This document shows, one piece after another, positions 24,208-32,045 of a DNA stretch of 42,500 nt. The first letter of the stretch is position 1. Each line of letters starts with the position of its first letter. This DNA comes from Maritimibacter sp. 55A14. Its GTDB lineage: Bacteria > Pseudomonadota > Alphaproteobacteria > Rhodobacterales > Rhodobacteraceae. Where the stretch lies: NCBI RefSeq assembly GCF_003122205.1, contig NZ_QEYE01000024.1, positions 1 to 42,500 on the forward strand. The letters are read 5' to 3'. The notes under the pieces were generated by a model that was given only the letters and a program-made list of their open reading frames with translations, did no database searches and had not been told where the DNA came from. Both the position numbers and the translations under genes were made by a program.

Positions 24208-25284
24208 ATGTTCTACCGCGAGGCAGGCGATTTCAAGACGTCCTATGCGGAGGACGCGCAGACCTTCCCGATCAAGTTCGACCGCTACCGCTACTATTTC
24301 GTCATGGCGGTCGGGCTGGCGATCCTGCCCTTCGCGGTCAACGACTACTGGGCGAACGCGGTCTTCGTGCCGTTCCTGATCTGGTCGATCGCGGCCATCG
24401 GGCTGAACATCCTGGTGGGCTATTGCGGGCAGGTGAGCCTGGGCACCGGCGGGTTCATGGCGGTGGGCGCCTATGCCGCCTACAAGCTGATGACGTCCTT
24501 TCCCGACCTCAACATCGTTTTCGTGGTGATCCTGGCGGGCTTCGTGACCGCCGCAGTGGGTGTGCTTTTCGGGCTGCCGTCGCTCAGGATCAAGGGCTTC
24601 TACCTGGCAGTCGCCACGCTGGCCGCGCAATTCTTCCTGGTCTGGCTCTTCAACCGGGTGCCGTGGTTCTACAACTACTCGGCCTCCGGCCAGATCAGCG
24701 CGCCGGAACGCACGGTATTCGGGTTTCCCGTCACCGGTGCCGCGACCGCGCCCTGGGCGCAATACGCGATCTGCCTGGGCTTCGTCGTGGTGTTGGCCTG
24801 GGTGGCGCGCAACCTGACGCGGGGCACGCTCGGGCGGACCTGGATGGCAATCCGCGACATGGATATCGCGGCCGAGATCATCGGGGTGAACCCGCTCAAG
24901 GCCAAGCTCAGCGCCTTTGCGGTGTCGTCCTTCTTCATCGGCGTGGCCGGGGCGCTCTTCTTCGCGGTCTATCTTGGCGCGGTCGAGGTGGGCGAGGCGT
25001 TCGGGATTCAGAAATCCTTCCTCGCGCTCTTCATGATCATCATCGGCGGGCTGGGCTCGATATTCGGCGCCTTCGCGGGCGCGGCTTTCATGGTGCTCTT
25101 CCCGGTCCTGCTGAAGAACGTGCTCGTGGGCGGGCTGGGTTGGCCCACCGACCTGGCGGCGCATCTGGAACTGATGATCGTCGGCGGGCTCATCATCTTC
25201 GTGCTGATCGCCGAGCCGCACGGCATCGCGGCGCTGTGGCGCACGATCAAGGAGAAACTCAGACTCTGGCCCTTCCCGCACTAG
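24208..25284 (+). CDS. LIV-type ABC transporter permease (LivM-like)
   Basis: A 358-residue permease paired with the LivH-like protein. A soluble N-terminus of about 28 residues (FYREAGDFKTSYAEDAQTFP) precedes about nine membrane segments. Signatures are IGLNILVGYCGQVSLGTGGFMAVGAY, LRIKGFYLAVATLAAQF and, near the cytoplasmic coupling loop, RTWMAIRDMDIAAEIIGVNPLKAKL. The N-terminal FYREAGDFKTSY-type extension is seen in transporters encoded next to acyl-CoA ligases and is not found in E. coli LivM, as far as I know; this is recollection, not a search. The binding-protein gene follows 72 bp later. Confidence 0.94.
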   Translation: MFYREAGDFKTSYAEDAQTFPIKFDRYRYYFVMAVGLAILPFAVNDYWANAVFVPFLIWSIAAIGLNILVGYCGQVSLGTGGFMAVGAYAAYKLMTSFPDLNIVFVVILAGFVTAAVGVLFGLPSLRIKGFYLAVATLAAQFFLVWLFNRVPWFYNYSASGQISAPERTVFGFPVTGAATAPWAQYAICLGFVVVLAWVARNLTRGTLGRTWMAIRDMDIAAEIIGVNPLKAKLSAFAVSSFFIGVAGALFFAVYLGAVEVGEAFGIQKSFLALFMIIIGGLGSIFGAFAGAAFMVLFPVLLKNVLVGGLGWPTDLAAHLELMIVGGLIIFVLIAEPHGIAALWRTIKEKLRLWPFPH

Positions 25285-25356
25285 GCGGGGACGGCGCACT
25301 CAAGAGAACCGGGCAACCGGAAATCCAACGGTCATAATCCAAGGGAGGAAGAGACC

Positions 25357-26643
25357 ATGAAACTGACAAGACTGGCAGCAGCAGCTGTCGCGGCGAGCCT
25401 CGCCGCAGGCCCGGCGCTGGCGGACCTCGTGTTCCCATCGCTGAGTTACCGCACCGGTGCCTACGCGGCGGGCGGGATTCCGTTCGCGGACGGCTATGCC
25501 GACTATTTCACGCTCCTGAACGAGCGCGACGGGGGCATCGGCGGCGTCAAGGCCAAGGTCATCGAATGCGAGACCGCCTATAACACCGAAAAGGGCGTGG
25601 AGTGCTACGAGGCCACCAAGGGCGAAGGCGCGCTGGTCTATCAGCCGCTCTCGACCGGGATCACCTATCAGCTCATCCCGAAAGTGACCGAAGACGACAT
25701 CCCGATGCACACGATGGGCTACGGACGGACCTCGGCGGCGAACGGCAAGGTCTTCAGCCACGTGTTCAACTATCCCGGCACCTATTGGGACGGTGCGTCG
25801 ATCATCGTCAAGCACCTGCTGGAGATCAATGGCGGCGACCTGTCGGGCAAGAAGCTTGCGCTGGTCTACCACAACTCGGCCTACGGCAAGGAGCCGATCC
25901 GCACGCTGGAAGAGCTGTCCAAGAAGCACGGCTATGAACTGACCCTGCTGGCCGTGGACCATCCGGGCCAGGAGCAGAAGTCGCAATGGCTGCAAATCCG
26001 CCGCGAGCGGCCGGACTACGTGCTGATGTGGGGCTGGGGTGTGATGAACCAGGTTGCGGTTCAGGAAGCCGCGAATATCCGCTTCCCGATGGAGAACTTC
26101 ATCGGCGTCTGGTGGTCGGGCTCGGAAAACGACGTGCTGCCCGCAGGCGACGCGGCCAACGGCTACAAGGCGCTGGCGATGCACGGCACCGGCATGGACT
26201 ACCCGATCTATGAAGACCTGAAGGCCCATGTCTACGACAAGGGTCGGGCGGCCGGCGCGGGCGACCAGATCGGTACGGTGCTCTACTCGCGCGGCATGTA
26301 CGCCGCGATGCTGGCGGCCGAAGCGGCCCGCACGGCGCAGGATCTCCACGGCACCGCCGACATCACGGCGGCGATGATGCGCGATGGGATGGAAGCGCTG
26401 GAGATCACCGAAGAGCGCATGACTGAACTGGGCCTGCCCGGATTCGGACCGAGCTTCAAGGTTACCTGCGAGAACCACGGCGGACCGGGCGTGGGCATGA
26501 TCCAGCAGTGGGACGCCAGCGCCAAGGAGTGGAACCTGATCACCGGTTTCATCGAGTCCGACGATTCGGTGATCGAGCCGCTGGTCCAGGAAGACTCCAT
26601 GGCCTACGCCAAGGAGAACAACATCGAACTGCGCTGCGAGTAA
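25357..26643 (+). CDS. Periplasmic substrate-binding protein of the LIV-type ABC transporter
   Basis: A 428-residue type-I periplasmic binding protein. The signal peptide is residues 1-22 (KLTRLAAAAVAASLAAGPALA, cleavage after ALA). The mature part has the two-lobe LivK-like fold, with GIPFADGYADYFTLLNERDGGIGG near the N-terminus and WLQIRRERPDYVLMWGWG in the middle. AGGGAGGAAG upstream is the best ribosome-binding site of the cluster, which fits the high demand for binding protein. A stable UUCG hairpin follows the gene. The several Trp and Tyr residues (WGWGVMNQ, GVWWSGSEND) could line a pocket for a hydrophobic or aromatic ligand, but this is inference. Confidence 0.93.
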   Translation: MKLTRLAAAAVAASLAAGPALADLVFPSLSYRTGAYAAGGIPFADGYADYFTLLNERDGGIGGVKAKVIECETAYNTEKGVECYEATKGEGALVYQPLSTGITYQLIPKVTEDDIPMHTMGYGRTSAANGKVFSHVFNYPGTYWDGASIIVKHLLEINGGDLSGKKLALVYHNSAYGKEPIRTLEELSKKHGYELTLLAVDHPGQEQKSQWLQIRRERPDYVLMWGWGVMNQVAVQEAANIRFPMENFIGVWWSGSENDVLPAGDAANGYKALAMHGTGMDYPIYEDLKAHVYDKGRAAGAGDQIGTVLYSRGMYAAMLAAEAARTAQDLHGTADITAAMMRDGMEALEITEERMTELGLPGFGPSFKVTCENHGGPGVGMIQQWDASAKEWNLITGFIESDDSVIEPLVQEDSMAYAKENNIELRCE

Positions 26644-26652
26644 GCGCGACCC

Positions 26653-26678
26653 GCGCCTCGGCCTTCGGGCCGGGGCGC
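26653..26678 (+). other. Intercistronic UUCG-loop hairpin
   Basis: Stem GCGCCTCGGCC with GGCCGGGGCGC (one T-G pair) closed by the tetraloop TTCG, with no T-tract. Such hairpins behind a binding-protein gene usually protect the upstream mRNA from 3' decay and lower expression of downstream genes rather than terminate fully. Confidence 0.6.
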
Positions 26679-26716
26679 ATATTGGTTTGGCCATTTACTC
26701 TGAACGGGACGGACAG

Positions 26717-27541
26717 ATGCTCGACGCCGGACACACGCAAGAGACCCTGCTGGAAGTCAACAATATCGAGGTAATCTACAACCATGTGATCCTCGTTCTC
26801 AAAGGGGTCAGCCTGTCGGTTCCGAAGGGCGGGATTACCGCGCTGCTCGGCGGCAATGGCGCGGGCAAGACGACCACGCTCAAGGCGATCTCGAACCTGC
26901 TGCATTCCGAGCGGGGCGAGGTCACGAAGGGCTCCATCCGTTATCGCGGCGAGCGGGTGCAGGATCTCAGCCCTTCCGATCTGGTGAAGAAGGGGGTCAT
27001 CCAGGTGATGGAGGGCCGGCACTGTTTCGAGCACCTGACAGTCGATGAGAACCTGCTGACAGGCGCCTATACGCGCAAGGACGGCAACGCGGAGATCCAG
27101 AAGGATCTGGAAATGGTCTATGACTATTTTCCGCGCCTCAAGGAACGCCGCAAGAGCCAGGCCGGCTATACGTCGGGCGGTGAACAGCAGATGTGCGCCA
27201 TCGGGCGGGCGCTGATGAGCAGGCCGGAGACGATCCTGCTGGACGAACCGTCGATGGGACTCGCGCCGCAACTGGTGGAGCAGATTTTCGGCATCGTGAA
27301 GAAGATCAACGAGGAGGAGGGGGTGTCTTTCCTGCTTGCCGAGCAGAACACCAACGTGGCGCTGCGCTATGCGCATTACGGCTATATCCTCGAATCGGGC
27401 CGCGTGGTGATGGACGGCCCGGCCAAGGAGCTGCGCGAAAACCCGGATGTGAAGGAATTCTACCTCGGTATGGCCGAGGAGGGCCGCAAGAGCTTCCGCG
27501 ACGTGCGCAGCTACCGGCGGCGCAAGCGCTGGCTGAGCTGA
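26717..27541 (+). CDS. LIV-type ABC transporter ATPase (LivF-like)
   Basis: A 274-residue second ATPase of the transporter. Walker A is GGNGAGKTT (45-53), the signature is TSGGEQQMCAIGRAL, Walker B is TILLDEPSMGL and the region AEQNTNVALRYA is typical of LivF. I chose the ATG at 26717; an in-frame TTG at 26687 has no ribosome-binding site and would overlap the hairpin spacer. The C-terminus carries a basic tail (YRRRKRWLS) beyond the ATPase fold. It pairs with the LivG-like subunit. It converges on the minus-strand gene ending at 27582 with only 40 bp between them and no clear terminator. Confidence 0.93.
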   Translation: MLDAGHTQETLLEVNNIEVIYNHVILVLKGVSLSVPKGGITALLGGNGAGKTTTLKAISNLLHSERGEVTKGSIRYRGERVQDLSPSDLVKKGVIQVMEGRHCFEHLTVDENLLTGAYTRKDGNAEIQKDLEMVYDYFPRLKERRKSQAGYTSGGEQQMCAIGRALMSRPETILLDEPSMGLAPQLVEQIFGIVKKINEEEGVSFLLAEQNTNVALRYAHYGYILESGRVVMDGPAKELRENPDVKEFYLGMAEEGRKSFRDVRSYRRRKRWLS

Positions 27542-27581
27542 TGCGGCCGGGCGTCACGCATGGGTGCCGGTAGATCCGATG

Positions 27582-28394
27582 TCAGACCATTTCGCGCTTC
27601 AGTTCCTCGATCCGCGCCAGCGCCTCTTCGCGGGTGTTGCGGATATTGGGGCGGAAATCCTGGCTTTCCGCGCGCATGCGGATCGTCTGTTCGGTTTCCG
27701 AGCCCGGCGCGTAGCGGACCGAGCCGAGCGACCAGCCGAGATTGAGCCGCTTGCCGCGGCTGGCGTAGGACACCCAGGCTTCGGGGAAGATCCGGCAGTT
27801 CTCGTAATTGACCAGGAAATACCATTTCCGCCCGGTCTTGCCGGCTTCGGCTTCCAGAAAGTCGTAGACCGCATGAACGTCGCCGGAATGCTCGAAGGTC
27901 ATGTCCTTGAAATCTATGTCCATGATTTCTGTATCCGGGAGAAAGCGCAGTCGGCGGCGCAGGTCCTCGGGGCCGTAGTTGGGCACATGCACGGTCTGGC
28001 TGCGGCGCTGGGTCGGAAACTCGTCGATACGCTTGAGCGCAGCCTCGCGGTCGGCAAAGAGATTTGGGTCGAAGGCTTCCGTCTCCGCCGCGCGCTCGAT
28101 CTCGCGCCGGGTTTCCTCGCCGACGTCGAAGCGCACCGAGCCCTGCGAATGCGCCTTGTTGAGTTCCTTGCCGCGCCGCGCGAAGGCGCCCCAGGCGTCG
28201 GGCTCGATCCACAGCCCGGAATAGTTGACGAGGAAGAACCACTGTTCTTCGCCGGTCTCCGCGATCCGCTCCTCGATCCGGTCGTAGAAGCGGTTGACCG
28301 AGGCGGAGTTCGGGAAGGCATAACCGGAGAAATCGACCTCCATCGTTTCGATGTCGTCATGAAACAGGATGCGGTCGTCAATCGAGCGGGGCAT
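27582..28394 (-). CDS. Protein of unknown function made of two tandem copies of one domain
   Basis: A 270-residue cytosolic protein that I do not recognise. Residues 18-125 and 158-264 are two copies of the same domain, offset by about 140 residues. Matching landmarks are MEVDF/MDIDF, QWFFLVNY/KWYFLVNY, PDAWGAFARRGKELN/PEAWVSYASRGKRLN, GSVRF/GSVRY, FDPNL/FRPNI and TRE/DREEAL-type ends. A linker (about 126-157) is rich in Arg. There is no signal peptide, membrane segment, P-loop or metal-binding cluster. The alternating beta/alpha pattern with a hydrophobic strand FFLVNY is loosely like STAS folds, a guess only. It lies between the LivF-like gene and the PaaK-like gene, divergent from the latter, with a GTATAC dyad between them. 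Confidence 0.85.
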   Translation of the reverse strand: MPRSIDDRILFHDDIETMEVDFSGYAFPNSASVNRFYDRIEERIAETGEEQWFFLVNYSGLWIEPDAWGAFARRGKELNKAHSQGSVRFDVGEETRREIERAAETEAFDPNLFADREAALKRIDEFPTQRRSQTVHVPNYGPEDLRRRLRFLPDTEIMDIDFKDMTFEHSGDVHAVYDFLEAEAGKTGRKWYFLVNYENCRIFPEAWVSYASRGKRLNLGWSLGSVRYAPGSETEQTIRMRAESQDFRPNIRNTREEALARIEELKREMV

Positions 28395-28471
28395 GGCGTG
28401 TTCCGGAATCGTTCAGAAGAAAATGCGGGCAGCCGCAAGCAGTCTACCGCCGATACAGCGAATCACAGAAG

Positions 28472-28487
28472 GTATACAACGGTATAC
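28472..28487. promoter_or_regulatory. GTATAC dyad operator candidate
   Basis: GTATACAACGGTATAC: two copies of the palindrome GTATAC exactly 10 bp apart, extended to AGGTATAC and GGTATACTT. It is the strongest symmetrical element in the 149-bp region between the tandem-domain gene and the PaaK-like gene. Paired GTATAC half-sites are typical of GntR- or TetR-type repressor sites. No such regulator gene is adjacent. Confidence 0.5.
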
Positions 28488-28543
28488 TTGCGAGATGCGA
28501 GTTTATGCCGCATCTGCATTGTCACAAGGAAGGGGGCGCGCGC

Positions 28544-29767
28544 ATGAGCAGCCATTTCGACGCATTGGAGACCCGCAGCGCCGATGAGCGACAGCAAGCG
28601 CTCGCCGTGGCGCTGCCCGCGCAGATCGCGCGCGCCAAGGCGACTGCGGGGATGGCGTCGCTTCTGGCTGGCGTGGAGCCCGACGCAGTGACCGGCATCG
28701 CCGATCTTGCCGCGCTTCCGGTGCTGCGGAAATCCGAAATCGGTCGCGCGCAGGCGGCGCATCCGCCCTTCGGCGGTCTTACCCAGGATCCTGCCGCCGC
28801 TCAGGAGCATGTTTTTCAGTCGCCCGGTCCGATCTACGAGCCCGGCCGCACCAGCCACGACTGGTGGCGCATGGGGCGTTTCCTGCATGCCTGCGGTATT
28901 GGCAACGGCGATATCGTGCAGAACTGCTTTTCCTATCACCTCGTCCCGGCGGGGATGATCTTCGAGAGCGGCGCGCGCGCCGTGGGTGCCACCGTCCTGC
29001 CAGCGGGTACCGGGCAGACCGAATTGCAGGCCCGCGCCATGTCCGATATCGGCGTCACTGCCTATGCCGGCACGCCGGACTATTTGAAGGTGATCCTCGA
29101 CAAGGCCGACGCGATGGGCCTCGATGTCGGCGGGCTGACGCGGGCGGCGGTCGGGGGCGGCGCGCTCTTCCCGTCGCTGCGCCGCGAATATGCCGATCGC
29201 GGCATCGCCTGCCTGCAATGTTACGCCACCGCCGATCTGGGCAACATCGCCTACGAGAGCGCGGCGCAGGAAGGGCTGATCGTGGACGAGGGTGTGATAG
29301 TGGAGATCGTGACGCCCGGAACCGGTACGCCCATTGCCGAGGGCGAGGTCGGCGAGGTCGTGGTGACGACGCTCAATCCCGACTATCCGCTGATCCGTTT
29401 CGCCACCGGCGATCTTTCGGCGGTGATGCCGGGGGAAAGCCCCTGCGGGCGCACCAATACCAGAATCAAGGGCTGGATGGGGCGCGCCGATCAGACCACC
29501 AAGATCAAGGGCATGTTCGTGCGTCCGGAGCAGGTCGCCGATTTTGTCTCCCGCCATGCCGAGGTCGCACGGGCGCGCGTGATCGCCACCCGGCAGGGGG
29601 AGATGGATATCTTGACGGTGCAAGTGGAAACCGACGCCACGGATCCGCAACGCTACGAGCAGAGCGTCATGGAGGCGTTGAAACTGCGCGGCACCATCGA
29701 GATCTGCCCGCCGGGCGCGTTGCCCAACGACGGCAAGGTGATCGAAGATCGGCGCAGTTACGACTGA
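28544..29767 (+). CDS. PaaK-like (phenylacetate-CoA ligase family) protein with altered P-loop
   Basis: A 407-residue member of the adenylate-forming PaaK group. The C-terminal half is typical: EGEVGEVVVTTLN, LIRFATGDLSAV, and the hinge/C-domain region GRADQTTKIKGMFVRPEQV. The place where PaaK has its glycine/threonine-rich ATP loop (SSGTTGKP) instead reads QSPGPIYEPG (residues 92-101), and the aromatic YGxTE motif is YATADLG. The protein may therefore bind CoA or an acyl-adenylate without normal ATP use, or have a different activity. The ATG at 28544 has AAGGAAGG upstream; an in-frame ATG at 28505 is possible but without family sequence. It belongs to the transport/activation locus by position and is divergent from the tandem-domain gene. 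Confidence 0.85.
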   Translation: MSSHFDALETRSADERQQALAVALPAQIARAKATAGMASLLAGVEPDAVTGIADLAALPVLRKSEIGRAQAAHPPFGGLTQDPAAAQEHVFQSPGPIYEPGRTSHDWWRMGRFLHACGIGNGDIVQNCFSYHLVPAGMIFESGARAVGATVLPAGTGQTELQARAMSDIGVTAYAGTPDYLKVILDKADAMGLDVGGLTRAAVGGGALFPSLRREYADRGIACLQCYATADLGNIAYESAAQEGLIVDEGVIVEIVTPGTGTPIAEGEVGEVVVTTLNPDYPLIRFATGDLSAVMPGESPCGRTNTRIKGWMGRADQTTKIKGMFVRPEQVADFVSRHAEVARARVIATRQGEMDILTVQVETDATDPQRYEQSVMEALKLRGTIEICPPGALPNDGKVIEDRRSYD

Positions 29768-29878
29768 TCCGCGGGTACGGTTGCGAAACCTTCAGGCCGT
29801 CTCTCGCGTTGTGTCTTTCGGACAGGGGTTCGCCGGCGATGCGGCCGGAGGCCCGATTGCAATGTTCGGGAGGATGAC

Positions 29879-31546
29879 ATGCGTCTTGAATTCACCACTG
29901 CCGCCGCCGCACTTCTTGTTGCCCTGGCGCCGGGGATTGCCCTGGCGAACAGCGCGCTTGTTGTCGGTAACGACGCTTATGCCGAGGCCCCGCGCATGCC
30001 GGATGCGGCCGACGCCCTCGACGCCGTACCGGCGCTGGAAGACGCGGAGTTCACCGTGATCTCGGGGGCCAATCTCGACGCGGACACGTTGCGCGCCCGT
30101 CTGAACCGCTTGCTGGAACGCGAAGACGGATCCGGTCCTGCCGTTGTCCTGCTTTCGGGCCGCTTCGCGCGGGCCGCGCATGACAGCTGGTTCCTGGGTA
30201 CGGGGGCGGATGCACCGGGTCTGGCGCGGGTCGGTGCCGAGGGCCTGTCGCTTGAAACGGTGATGGAGATCGCCGCGCGAACACCCGGACGCGCCGTGAT
30301 CCTGCTTGGCCATGACGATACGGAATTCGAACCCGGCGAGGGTCTGGAGCCGGGGATTGGCAGGCTGGATATCCCGCAGGGGGTGACGGTGATACGGGGC
30401 CCAGCGGACCGCATCGCGCGTTTCGCCGCGGAAGAACTGACGGTGCGGGGGCGCAGCCTCGCCGTGGCGCTGGAAAGTCAGGACCGGTTGACGGCCGAAG
30501 GATTTCTTGCCGCAGAAACGGATTTCTTGCCGGAACCCGATGGGGACCGCACCGGGGATGCCGAGCTTGAGCGGAACGCGACGCAGGCCGGCTTCTGGTC
30601 CGCCGCGCAAGCCGTCGATACCGAAGACGCCTACAATGCCTATCTCGACCGCTATCCAGACGGCCGTTTCGCCGCCGATGCCCGCAATCGTATCCAGGAA
30701 ATGCGCGACGCCCCGCGCCGCGAGGCGCAGCAGGCGGAACGCGGGTTGCAGCTCTCGCGCGCGACCCGGCACGCGATCCAGGAGAACCTGGTCGAGTTGG
30801 GCTATGACACCCGCGGCACCGAAGGTGTCTTCGGGGCCGGAACACGCGGTGCGATTCAGGCATGGCAGAGCGCGAATGGCGAGGAGCCTACCTCGTATTT
30901 GACAGCCGATCAGATCGCACGGATCGAGGCGCAAGCCGACCGCAGGCGTGCCGAGGCCGAGGACGAGCAACGCGCCAGGCGCGAACGCGAGGAGCAGCAG
31001 GAGCGCGCCTATTGGGAAGAAACCGGCAAGAAGGGCGATGCTGCCGGGTTGCGAGCCTATCTCGAACGTTATCCCGACGGTCTGTTTTCCGGCGTGGCTG
31101 AGGGCAGACTCGACGAAATCGAGGCCCGCGAGGGCACGGGGTTCGATCGCGAGGAGCGTGGGCTTTGGCGGGAGGTGCGGCGCGAGAACACCGCCGAGGC
31201 CTATCGCCGGTACCTGGACCGCTACCCCGACGGCGCTTTTGCATTGCAGGCCGAGACGCGGCTTGCGGAACTCGATCCGGACGGCAGCGACGGGACTGCG
31301 GCCCGAAGCCCCGAGGAAGTGGAACGTGCGATGGGGCTCTCAAAAACGTCGCGCACGCTTATCGAGCGGCGCCTCGCGGCGCTGGGCTACCAGCCGGGCC
31401 AGGTCGACGGCGAGTTTACCGGGCGCACACGCGATGCGATCCGCCGATATCAGGAAAGGAACGGGCTTGAGATCACCGGCTATGTCAGCGCCGCGTTGAC
31501 CTCTCGCATGCTGGCCGGTGCGGCTGCCGGCATATTCAACGAGTGA
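29879..31546 (+). CDS. Exported degenerate-caspase protein with peptidoglycan-binding domains
   Basis: A 555-residue secreted protein. The signal peptide is about residues 1-23 (ending GIALA). A caspase-like p20 fold starts SALVVGNDAYAEAP, but the catalytic His (normally GHG) region reads LSGRFARAAHDSWFLGT and the Cys region reads LLGHDDTEF, and the p20-like part has no cysteine, so it is predicted inactive. Three repeats of about 37 residues follow (239-275, 378-415, 430-466), each with A-Y/L-x-x-YL-x-RYPDG-x-F. Two peptidoglycan-binding-1 domains lie at about 287-350 and 486-546. A charged coiled coil at about 350-380 is rich in Glu and Arg. It probably sits in the periplasm bound to the cell wall. 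GGGAGGA precedes the ATG. Confidence 0.82.
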   Translation: MRLEFTTAAAALLVALAPGIALANSALVVGNDAYAEAPRMPDAADALDAVPALEDAEFTVISGANLDADTLRARLNRLLEREDGSGPAVVLLSGRFARAAHDSWFLGTGADAPGLARVGAEGLSLETVMEIAARTPGRAVILLGHDDTEFEPGEGLEPGIGRLDIPQGVTVIRGPADRIARFAAEELTVRGRSLAVALESQDRLTAEGFLAAETDFLPEPDGDRTGDAELERNATQAGFWSAAQAVDTEDAYNAYLDRYPDGRFAADARNRIQEMRDAPRREAQQAERGLQLSRATRHAIQENLVELGYDTRGTEGVFGAGTRGAIQAWQSANGEEPTSYLTADQIARIEAQADRRRAEAEDEQRARREREEQQERAYWEETGKKGDAAGLRAYLERYPDGLFSGVAEGRLDEIEAREGTGFDREERGLWREVRRENTAEAYRRYLDRYPDGAFALQAETRLAELDPDGSDGTAARSPEEVERAMGLSKTSRTLIERRLAALGYQPGQVDGEFTGRTRDAIRRYQERNGLEITGYVSAALTSRMLAGAAAGIFNE

Positions 31547-31568
31547 TGCAGGCGCTGTACGCGCCAAG

Positions 31569-31605
31569 AAAGAGGCCGCCGGAGCGATGCCCCGGCGGCC
31601 TCTTT
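31569..31605. terminator. Bidirectional rho-independent terminator between the caspase-like gene and rpmJ
   Basis: Perfect 14-bp stem AAAGAGGCCGCCGG with CCGGCGGCCTCTTT, nine-base loop, with A's and T's at its feet. It serves both converging genes. Confidence 0.88.
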
Positions 31606-31624
31606 CGCAACGGGTCGGGCCCGT

Positions 31625-31750
31625 TCAGCCCTGACGGGCCTTGAAACGTCGCTGAGTCTTGTTGACCACATAGACGCGGCCTTTGCGGCGCACGACACGG
31701 CAGTCACGGTGCCGTTTCTTCAGCGAGCGAAGCGAGTTCCTGACCTTCAT
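31625..31750 (-). CDS. rpmJ: 50S ribosomal protein L36
   Basis: A 41-residue L36 beginning [19 protein letters not shown], followed by [21 protein letters not shown]. It has a single cysteine (Cys17), so it is the zinc-free form of L36 that is standard in many alphaproteobacteria. It is a small basic protein of the large subunit. GGAGGACGACCC before the ATG is a strong ribosome-binding site. It is 67 bp downstream of tRNA-Val on the same strand and is probably co-transcribed with it; it is too short for many gene callers. Confidence 0.96.
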   Translation of the reverse strand: MKVRNSLRSLKKRHRDCRVVRRKGRVYVVNKTQRRFKARQG

Positions 31751-31817
31751 GGGTCGTCCTCCGGTTTCGCGGCGCGCGTGCGCCTGGGTTGCATTCGGGT
31801 CGCGTGGTCTCTGCCGA

Positions 31818-31892
<75 letters not shown>

Positions 31893-31960
31893 ATCAACGT
31901 AAGAAAAGAGCCGTTCCGATACGGGGATCGCACCGGCGCGGCTCCACGCTGGTCTGGCGG

Positions 31961-31989
31961 TCTATAATTGGAGTCGCTGGGCGGTTCAA
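31961..31989 (-). promoter_or_regulatory. Sigma-70-type promoter for tRNA-Val and rpmJ
   Basis: On the minus strand TTGAAC (31989-31984) and TATAGA (31966-31961) are separated by exactly 17 bp. The expected start near 31953 lies about 60 bases before the tRNA. Both hexamers match consensus at five or four positions. Confidence 0.65.
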
Positions 31990-32045
31990 GGGGTTTTGGC
32001 AATCACCGAAATGCGGCTATATGGACGGTGAAAGGAAGCCCCTGG

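Noticed and set aside
31625..31750. Loss of zinc ligands in L36 as a sign of decay
   Set aside because: Zinc-free L36 of 41 residues is normal in this group of bacteria.
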